Shown: in pieces, positions 44,145-64,000 of the stretch
How positions within the stretch are numbered: position 1 is the first letter of the stretch
How the letters are laid out: every line of letters starts with the position of its first letter
Assembly (NCBI RefSeq): GCF_001039355.2
Contig: NW_019775957.1
Location: 115,200 to 179,199 of the forward strand
From: Lingula anatina
Taxonomy: Eukaryota; Brachiopoda; Lingulata; Lingulida; Lingulidae
Direction of reading: 5' to 3'
Length of the DNA: 64,000 bases
Notes under the pieces: model-generated
Seen by the model: only the letters and a program-made list of their open reading frames with translations
Database searches by the model: none
Told to the model about the DNA's origin: nothing
Translations under genes and position numbers: made by a program

Positions 44145-47100
44145 AGATTGTGGGAATTGCATACGGATATTGGTTTGCAGTAAAGGCACAATTTTCAGTT
44201 AAGAACTGGAACATTGCAGTTAGATACTTTCAACATGAAGACAGTGCTGATGCCATTTCCCAATCTGCTAGGCTTTCTGTCAAGTTTCATTTTAAGTTCT
44301 GTCAGTGTCTTGCAGTGTATGCTTAAAGTTTTTCATTCAAGAGTTTAGACATGAAATAAGAGTTTTACTTTTGTACTTTAGTAACATAATTACTATTCCA
44401 AGTAAAGTGTACTCCAAGTGTGTAATTTGCAGGTAGGTTAGAACTGAAATTCCAATGAAAATCTTGAAATTTTAATTTAACTAAAACTGATGGTTGGTTC
44501 TTTGTCTTATTTGTAAGCAGCTGAATACACCCATTTATTCTTGAAAGAGAAAAACAGATAAATGGTTATGTCTCTGAACATCTGTAAGTAACAGTCATTT
44601 TTTTTCATGATCAAACCAGTGCAGTTACAGTGTGGGAATGTATTTTTCTGCAAGGCCCAATCAGTTTTGAATACAGAACTCTTGTAGTTTAATTTTTCTG
44701 GATATCTTTAGCCATTTTTTATTCCTTTTGGGAAGAGAAACTGAAGTTGAGGAATGCCAAGTGGTCTATTTTTTCACATACTTCAATGTGCATTTTGTTT
44801 GAGCAGTGGGTATATTAAATTAATTCACGTATTAATTCCTCCTCTTTGGATGTTCAAGGGGACTTAAAGGTTTTATGTGCAGCATAGTGGGTCTAGATTT
44901 TAAATGTAAAAACTTGTAATATATCCATTTGTACAGAATATATATAAATGTGGGAATACAATTCTTAAAAAAGGACACATTTGTTTTGTGCTTGAGTATG
45001 CTTTTCCATGTCTGCATTACTGTAATGACAAATGAGCAGGAGGACATCCATGGTTAAAGTGACAAAGTGTAGACTAAAACAAATACATAAGCCACCTCTT
45101 GCTGAAATTATCTGATAGCAAGAAATATTCTGACCATATTTTAACAGAAAATTGTCATGGATTAATGTTGCAAAAAAAAAAGAAAAAAAAAATATTAATA
45201 GCTTCTCATGAACCATACCACCTGTCATGTCTTGAAAATTTTTAATTGCACAAAACAGAGAAAATTGAGATCAAACAGATGGCAGAATTTGAAAAATAAA
45301 TTTACTTAAGCATGGGCTATGAACTTTTTAATTTTCACCAAATTGTTACAGAGATAGATGGGTGTCAGCAAAGGAGGATCGAAAGTTGGTTAATCGCAGA
45401 TAGTTTACCACAGGAAATTCTACCACAGGTAACTTTTTGCATTAAATTTACACTGCACACCTCTCACAAATGTCAAAGGGCTAGTATTTCCACCGAGTAA
45501 TTAAATCAATATATTCCCTTATTGCAAGTAGGCAAAATAAAAAAAAATGTTGACGGGTAAAGCTGCTGATAAAGATTTTTCGCGAAATTGGGGAAAAATA
45601 AACATTTACCCCTCATTAACACCTACCACAGAAAAATATCATTTACACAATGAAAAGCAGTAACAGGTCCCCCTTCCCACCACCATGGAGTATGTTTGGC
45701 ATAAAATGCATAATCTGGTTAAACCAAATGATGAAGAATGAATTATAAGTTAACCAATTAGTTTCTGTCCTTTATTGTGGTCTCCATTAAAGTGCAGGGT
45801 TAGCTCATTAGACTGGGCTTGTAAGACACTACTCTATTTGTTCCTCGGTAAGACTTATGCATGATAGACTAAATATGTTATCTAACTTATATTATTCATA
45901 TAAAATGAGATTTTCATTAGTAAATATGACATTTAGGTAATGAATCAACTAATTTCTATTAAATATTTCATAAAATAACAAAAAAAGAAAAAGATCTTAA
46001 CTAACTGGCAACTATTCATTTGTTTTTCCTTTTTCTCCCTGCTGTTAAACACTGCCTGGGACACCAAATACAAGGAATCAACTTCTGTATTACTGCAACA
46101 TGTGATTACACTAATTAGAAAACAGAACATTCCCTTCCTTAAAAGAAACAGAGATACTTAACAAAAGAAATGGAAAGGATATTGCTTTTTTGCCAAGAAA
46201 GAAATGGGGAAACTTATTTTGTTTGATTATTGAAAATGTTCATAATGAAACAATATATGGCCCTTAACTCCAGTCACACACTCCATGATCTAATTACCAT
46301 ATTCAACAAGTAATTACATTTTGTCAAAAAATTTAATCAAGTTTGGCAGTTCTATGTGGTGCAATGGGAAATTCAATAAAGCTAGCATAATTTGCTTGTT
46401 ATAGTGCCTATTGCAAAGTTTATAAAGGGCTGTTCAACATAATCAAAAATATCAACACAGTACGAGTTTGGCTGCATGGGCAGTTACTAATATCATTATA
46501 CAGGAATGATATCAATCAATATTACTACCTGAATGCCCACCATCAATACTTCAAATCTTTTTACATAAGAGTATACATGTTAACTCATATAAAATAACAA
46601 TTACTGACTACTTTTTTTAAAATGAGGTTGGTACCAGTTCACATCTATTAATATACATAACAGTCTCTAATAATTCTACCTCATTCAGATCCACACACAT
46701 GGAATGTGTATCATATCAACTTTGCCAAAACTGAAACCAGCTGAAAAAAATGTATTGAGCAATATAAGGTTTTGCAAAAGATGGACATGGGACAAACCAT
46801 GTAGCTATCCAAAAACATATTTTGAGACCTTCATTCCAGTTTACTGACATACAACTGGTCAGGTTTAACTTTATCTGCCTCTTTTCAACAAAACAAAATG
46901 CCAATGGGTGGGCTAACTTCACATTGTTCAAACAAATACTCCAAATAAATGCACAACTCTGCAGAGATGCATATAGAATAAGGAAGAAAAATGAATTGAC
47001 TTAACTTTCAAGCACTTTCTAAATTTATGATTGCTTTCTTTACCTCCATTCCAAACTACATGACATCCAGTATCATCTTCATGTTATCAATTTTAATATT

Positions 47101-47605
47101 TCTATGATGGATTAAATAACAAAACGGCCCCAAGTTAATTGTAACATAAAAATATCCATAACTTCCAATATATGTACAATATTATATAATCTCATAATAT
47201 ACTTCATTCATACTCTAATCCCATGGGTCACACAGACCAAATATATATATACACACACAGACAATTAATATTATAAGATGAACTTTGTACATAATCTAAA
47301 CCCCTTGTTATGTAGTACACATATTTCAAGTTTGCATATGTATGATTCTGATCAACTAAACCACCTGTGCTATAATCAATACTGACCACTGCTATATTGC
47401 ACTCTAATGGTGTGGTGTGGGATTTGTATACTGTTACAATGATCCAGAGTTCTGTGGAAGATGTACTACACATCCATTGTCCTCTGATATGAACTATTAG
47501 GTCTCTGGTGTTAAATAAAACAGTGGTATTTTAACGCGATACTGCATGGGGTTGGCAGCACTGAAGCTATCCATACAGTAAGTATTGATGTATGCCGTAG
47601 GTACT
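44145..47605. other. ARL1 3' UTR and convergent intergenic region
   Basis: The ARL1 3' UTR runs into this region, perhaps as far as the AATAAA at 45295-45300. The PACSIN 3' UTR enters from the right. No further exon-like structure was seen. Confidence 0.5.
45295..45300 (+). terminator. candidate poly(A) signal of ARL1
   Basis: AATAAA about 1.15 kb downstream of the ARL1 stop. Nearer ATTAAA-type signals exist, so a shorter 3' UTR is possible. Confidence 0.35.
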
Positions 47606-57594
<9,989 letters not shown>

Positions 57595-58785
57595 GGTCAA
57601 AGTTAGTGGTATAGAATACTACCAGTACTTATAATGAAATCTGAAATAATAAAAAAAATGATTATTACAGTGCATCTTGATCTGCACTTATTGTGGAGCT
57701 ATATATTCAACATCTAAGCAGGTGATCATGTAAATCATGAATTCCTGAGTATACATATCCAGATCGTTTTACAAAAATGAAGCATACACAATAGAATCAG
57801 TGACCTGGAACTACGTGCTTCACTAAATATCCCCATCCCTCCTGATCTGCTTTATAGAAAAAAAAAAAAAAAAAAAAAAAATCAAACAAAAAAATTTTAA
57901 ATCATTTTTCACAATTAGGAACAGCATTTTTATTTAATTCCCAAAATATTTATACCTGCATCTTTGGAATTTAAATCCCCCTGTACCATTTCATAGTATA
58001 AAGGCTATACATTCTTAAAGTATTTTACAATGTTCCCACTGTTAATGTTCACAAAGAAATAAAACACCTTCAATATCTCAATTGATCCACGAGCCGAACA
58101 ACTTAAGCAAAGGACACTGTGAGTACTTTATTTTCAAGTTTTCTATCCCAAGCATCAAATATTTTCACTTAGAGCACAGACCTAAGACTGTCACCAATGA
58201 AAATCTATTGAATAAGATATATGCTGTCAAAAACCAACAAACTAGGCCCAAAAAATCCCAAACATGTGAAATAGATGAGACCATGTATACTTGGCAAACT
58301 TCTCTCTGACCCCCCAGGCACTATCTGTGACTGTCATCCGTCATTGCAAAGGAATGCACAGTACCCGGAGAACAACAACCTGACCCCACCTTTCAACATT
58401 ACCTACAGGTATTCATAAACTCAAACTTAAAAACATAACTTGGGAACAGATATATTGGTTATAGAAAAAGAAAAGCATTCTAAATTCCCAATCTTTCATT
58501 GTTTTGGTTTAAAGCTTTGATTTGGCTACTTTTTTGCAGCTACTTGGATAAAACAAAATTCAAGCTTGGGTGAGTTCAGTGTACATTCTGCAATCCAGTA
58601 GAAGGTATTTTTATCATCCAGGAATCAAAAGGTGAAGATAGCTGAGGACAGGAATGAGGGGAGGTGTCTGTAAACAACTGCTTCATGCATCCACCAACAC
58701 AGAAACAAAGACAAATAACACTAGACAACAATATACACTTCATTAAAGACAAAATAAATGAAAATTAAAGTCCAGTACCAAGGAC

Positions 58786-58801
<16 letters not shown>

Positions 58802-58849
<48 letters not shown>
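58802..58849. repeat. (AT)n microsatellite
   Basis: About 23 AT units following a poly-A tract. Confidence 0.95.
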
Positions 58850-58852
<3 letters not shown>

Positions 58853-61800
58853 CCACATTTTTGCAGTTAGATAGACATGATAACATGCATACAAATCCTG
58901 CTTAATGTGACATTTACTGAGGCATGCATAAAAATAAGGTAAAATGTACCAAAGGTCAATGTAAAAATTAGCCTTAGACTAATGGGCAATGATAGAAAAA
59001 TACCTTTACTCACACCTTACTTGAAAATTGCACACAAATGTGCATGTGCACTCTTACCAGCCCATATTCTCGTCTACCCAATGTGCATAAATTATTTTCA
59101 TAATTGGACCATCAACTGCATACAACAGATGCTCAAATGAATGACAGATCATGAGTGTCCTTATTCCAGTACAACATAAATATCCAGACACTGTGTCACA
59201 CATAAAGGTCTTCTCACAATTATCCATTATATGCAGGATTCCTACCTTTTTTTTTTGCCTATCCTAAAACAGTAGGGTCTTTTGTAACACAAGGTGAAAT
59301 AATTAGCCCATTATATGCAAAAAAAAAAAAAAAAAAAAAAAAACCTACATACATGTATCTGACTACAGTAATAAACCACAAATTTCAAAATACTTAATAT
59401 TCCAATTTTTTTCTTTTTTAAAGAATTAGCTCTTAGTGAAAATCAAAACATTCTTTTCGACCAAAATCTTTAATCACTTTCCAAGATGTTTTAAAAATAA
59501 TCATTATCAATTTTCACTGAAAGTTTCAAGTAAGAAATATTATTATAAATTCCGTTAAGGAATGTACACAGCAATGACCATAACACAGAAAAAGTATACA
59601 ATTATGTACTTTATATTTTTTAATAAATTGTGTACTTAACAACTGTTATGCAGACAACAATATTTGCAAACAAAGGAACTGAATGCAAATAATAATATTG
59701 ATTTTTGTACAAAATGGCTCAACTTAAAAACCAACAGAAGTATGGTTAAATGTTTGACATTAAAACAAATAATCACATAATGTTTGGCCGAACACAACTT
59801 ACCCTGTGCATACAAATGGTTGACAAAGCTACCTGATGAATCCAGTACTACGAAATCCACACTAATTTATCAACTGGTACAATAAGAAAAGCAACTTTTC
59901 ACTTCTCTGTAACCTTAATAAGCTCGTCCGCTTTCAACCCAATCAAATTCCACAGAACAATAACATTCTTTCTGCCTGAATGCCTCTATTCTTTGCTGAC
60001 ATTGCTGGTAAGGAAATACTGCAGGTAGGAGTAATATTGATAAACACAACATGCATATGAAGGGTTTACCTACAGTCCATAATCCCCTAAATAGTAGGGT
60101 GTGACTCCTGGGTGAATCACACTTCTCACACACCTAAATGGTATCCTTTGTAGTCCAGACCAATACCTTCACTTGTACAGGCAATGAAACTATGGATTTA
60201 AATAAAGCAATGTCAGATATATACTTAGCAGTTTTATGAAAACAAACAAGCTGGTTATCAAAATTTCATGTAGACAGAAATTATCATTTTCATGATTAAT
60301 GACATTCAATTTAGTTTTTACCAGATGCTTTATCTGCAAACAAATGGAGGTGACCGTCACATTATTAAATAAAATGTAACTTCAAATTAACCCAGTAATG
60401 TAAAACTTTGTAAATACAAGTACAATTTTGTTTCCATGACGTAAACTCTGACCACGGTATATATAATTAGGATAAATGACCATCTCAATAAATGACCTGA
60501 CAACTCCCAGTGTGAAGAAGAGTCATCAAACTGAAAGCCATAATTATAGGTGATGAGGACTTGACATGCACTCTGACAGAGGAAACTGGTGAAGACACCA
60601 AGCTATCTTGAAATGAATAAAAACTCCTCACTACAAGTTTTACTCATTTCATATTCAGCATAGCCCACATCTGTAAACACAAATAGTAACAGCAGGCCAT
60701 ACTGATCAGGCCAGATAACATAATGTTACATATCAGATAGGTGATAACCATCTTGGATTTTTTTTAAAGTATCTAAAACAATTCTCTCAAGCCTAGTGAC
60801 ACTAAAATAAAACTAAGATCTGATAGACAGTAGCTGAAGTTATCTCGAGTTAGAAAAAAAATTACAATGAATAATGATAATACATTTCCAACACTTAATG
60901 TACAGAATAAATTTCATCTCAATGCATAGAGAACAACAAAACTGTATCACCTACTTTGTTCTTTTATGATAATCTAGACAACAAATGTTTCACATATGAA
61001 AAATCACTGTCCAGATGGGTTTGGTCCATTTTACAAGCAACATAACTAAAAAATGCACTTTCTTACATTTTGAACAAAGGTAAGTGCAAGATGAAGAATC
61101 TCATGATGACCCCTTTAGAAAGCTGATGGAGTTCTATCATGCACTCCCACTTATCAGTGCCTGCTGTCCCAGTCTCCAAGTACTGGGTAAGAAAAATATG
61201 GCCCTCTTGTAGACAGCGCTCTGTTCTCTATAGACCTATTGGCGCAGTGTGGCAGACTCCGAGAGAAGTTCCACTTTAATGACAGTTTTCCTATGCACTG
61301 GTAAAGGACAGGATTGAGGTCATATTCTGATCAGTGCTAAGATTATACCATTTTAACACATTTGTAATTTTTTTAGATTTTATTTCTCTATAAAGGTACT
61401 ATTTCCTCAGCAAAGCATATTTCCATTTGGTATTATCAGGGTGATTCTTTTGATATTCATCTTAATAGGCATAATTTTTAATGCATAATTTGTATGTCAA
61501 AATTTCAAGCTTGTCCTTTCATTATACAACATGCCATAATTGTGCAGTTTATAGTGAACTCAACAAGTGTCATATGATGTAGTAACACATAGGCTTGATA
61601 GGAATAGGAAGTTTGAATTAGACAAGGTAATAAATGATTAAACTTGTGACTGGAACTCGACTGACAAAATCAAAGATAAGCCTAGTGGCCACTTTAGTGT
61701 TAAGCCTATACTTATGGCAAGTCAAGTACATGCTAGCGATGGTACTCACTTTGAAAAGCTAGCACTGATTACTAAGTAGGAAAGCTCCCTTTAATTTGAG

Positions 61801-62343
61801 CTTGCCTTCACAAGAAATGTGTGTGAAAATATAAGACTTTAATAAGGAAGCTAGGGGTTTTGATATTGTCAGCTTCCCAACTTGAACATCTGAGAGGACT
61901 AGTAAACAGCTAAAATTTAACACTACCCAAAACCATCAGTTGCCTAGGTCAATTTTTTTCCACCAAAAAGTCAAATTTCAAGTAATCTAAATAGTAAGTT
62001 TGGTAATTGGTGTGACATTTATTTCACAAATGGTCCTTTTACAACTTGCATGAATCGCCCATTACACTGCCAAAAAGCTAGCCTAATGTAGTGCATCATG
62101 CTAGGCAGGAATGCCACAACAATTCTACTTCTGTCATTATCATGTACATACATCATTGCAACCGACACCTTGGGTCATTCAACAGTCGTCCCAGAGAGGC
62201 AGATAATTAAGATACAAGTCATGAGAAGTTTATTAAGATATATAGCCTTCACCCAAAAACAACCAGCAGATAATTTTTCAAGAGATTTTAAAGAGTGATA
62301 ATTAACAATAGGTGAAATGGAAGCTATACATGTCATATAAACA

Positions 62344-62391
62344 GTGTGTGTGTGTGTGTGTGTGTGTTTGTGTGTGTTTGTGTGTGTGTGA
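62344..62391. repeat. (TG)n microsatellite, interrupted
   Basis: TG units with two TTTG interruptions; noncoding. Confidence 0.9.
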
Positions 62392-64000
62392 AAATACATT
62401 TAAAAATCTTTACAAAAATATACCGCTTTTTGCAGAATGCCAATGCATACTTGAATAACTACTATAATACTTCAAAGTTATTCTTTAAAAGGATAATGTA
62501 ATAAGCATTTCATAGGTCTAATAAGTCAGCACAAACTTGTCAAAGAGGGACTATGAATTCTACTGACCATGGCAACAAACAATATGATATTGTTTTTAGT
62601 TAAGAACCGCACCATCTTAAAGAAATCAACTCTGTGCATGCCTTCCTCTCTCCTTTCTTAGCTGGATCAATTGGTTCAATAAATTTAATGACTCTGCTCA
62701 TTGCCAAAGAGAAGATACATCAACTTCATTCATTTAGTGAATCTTCTGGGGAAAATCTATCGATAATTTTTGTAATTCAATGTAATAAAATCCTTTAATT
62801 AAGGCAATAAATAGGCAAGTGAAGTATTGCTACATGGAAATCAGGACATGGATGTTACATTTTCATATGGATCAAAATCTACTAGCGGACCACTGGTGCC
62901 TGGTTAATTATCAAATTTTCCTGCCATTCTCAAACTTAACTAAGCACATCTTAATTCCTTATTCCCATTTACTTTCACATCACTTGAAGTTCATACCTTA
63001 GTGAAGCATGACTGCATTCAAGCTTAAGGTCTATCTTAATTTCTTAATAATTTTCACTTAACTTCCTATTTTAACTTGATTTGCATAATGCCAGACACCA
63101 TTAAATGGATAGATATATGGTAAGCAAAGTTTCTGACTAAATGGTTTACTGAATCCAAATAACAAAATTTTTCCTATTTAAACCTTTGTGTAAATGAGGA
63201 ATTATTCACTATTTTAAGACAATTTTCAAAAATGAAATTTCTAAATCTAAATCTGTACAAATTCAAAATGTGTTATCCCAGTAACAACAAATTTTCTCTG
63301 GGGAAACAGCAAACAAACTAAATTGATGAAATCAAGTACCTTGGCAGTTCTTCCTTTGAAAATCAATATGTACCCTGGGTAAGTATTGACCAAGCTATAA
63401 GCACATTGGTAACATTACCCACAGGTGATCGATGGCTTGTATTTAATCACTGGCAAGGAACCCATTCTCTTGGGAGATCAATAGCAATTTTACAAAACTG
63501 ACCAAGAGACGATGGGTACACTGAAATTCCACAAACGGTGCTACAGTGTACATGTCAAGATAAAAGAAACCGTTATGAAAATACTTCAATCTTTTATTGG
63601 TTTTGCCTTTATTCTTTCGATATAAGCCACCTGTTAACATGTTACTTAAAAGGACAGTATCCTGGTCTTTCTTTGTATTAAATCTTCATATTTATACAGG
63701 ACAGCCTGTGCCTTATTTATAACAGCTTATGCTCTTAGGCACCTTCCTATGTAATGAAAATAGAAACTGATATTCCCTGCTCAAAATGTACACTTCTACT
63801 TGAAATGTACACTTTATGTGAAATGCAACTGCAAGGAAAGTATGTTACCATTTACTCAGCTTAGGCCACTGGACATAACTGTGGTACTGAAATAGTATAT
63901 TTATAAATTTGTAAGAACTCCACATCATTCAGTACCACAACAAATTTGGATAACCAGGAAATGTAATGACATTGCATTAAATATCTTACAAAACCAGAGT

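Larger units (their letters stand above)
57595..64000. other. upstream region and probable 5' UTR intron of PACSIN
   Basis: No coding exon was recognised on either strand. Poly-A tracts occur near 57858 and 59320, an (AT)n tract at about 58802-58849 and a (TG)n tract at about 62344-62391. The 5' UTR exon and promoter of PACSIN must lie here or beyond the window, but I cannot place them. Confidence 0.5.

Overview
This window is nuclear DNA of a multicellular animal. Genes are split by many GT-AG introns, the DNA is AT-rich, and there are many short inverted-repeat (MITE-like) elements, microsatellites and one scaffold gap. The gene set (cytosolic sulfotransferase, alpha-type nicotinic receptor, GM2-activator-like lipid carrier, zinc-knuckle SR protein, ARL1, PACSIN) together with frequent acatgta and taggcct words suggests a marine invertebrate, either a non-vertebrate deuterostome or a lophotrochozoan. 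I cannot fix the phylum from sequence alone.

Layout. 749-5719 (+) is a seven-exon SULT-type sulfotransferase with a one-base frame break in exon 5 and a dead Tc1-like transposase in intron 2. 8972-17716 (-) is a complete six-part nicotinic acetylcholine receptor subunit of 507 residues; its 45-nt exon 3 is present in two tandem versions. 17717-24096 is gene-poor, with two MITEs and a 765-N gap. 24097-25510 (+) holds a small secreted cysteine-rich protein of unknown function. 28425-30110 (+) is a GM2-activator-like gene of four coding exons. 30679-32603 (-) reads as a six-exon gene for a roughly 215-residue retropepsin-fold protein resembling the vertebrate NRIP2/NRIP3 family, with DSSS at the usual D-T/S-G position.

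34826-39197 contains two near-identical copies of a 2.2-kb block separated by a single N. The block carries the last three exons and 3' end of an SR splicing-factor gene (37748-41099, -), so the extra copy is probably an assembly (haplotype) duplication. The intact SR gene also shows a 12-nt microexon and a candidate poison exon. It is arranged head to head with ARL1 (41377-44144, +; 181 residues); only 277 bp separate the two start codons. PACSIN/syndapin (47606-57594, -; about 519 residues: F-BAR, two NPF motifs, SH3) converges on ARL1 and has an 18-nt microexon and two related copies of the exon that follows the F-BAR domain. 57595-64000 is probably 5' UTR intron and/or upstream sequence of PACSIN.

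These are unrelated eukaryotic genes, not an operon. ARL1 (Golgi trafficking) and PACSIN (membrane curvature, endocytosis) are both membrane-traffic genes, but nothing in the sequence shows they are linked in function. All exon boundaries were worked out by hand from frame, splice dinucleotides and family motifs.
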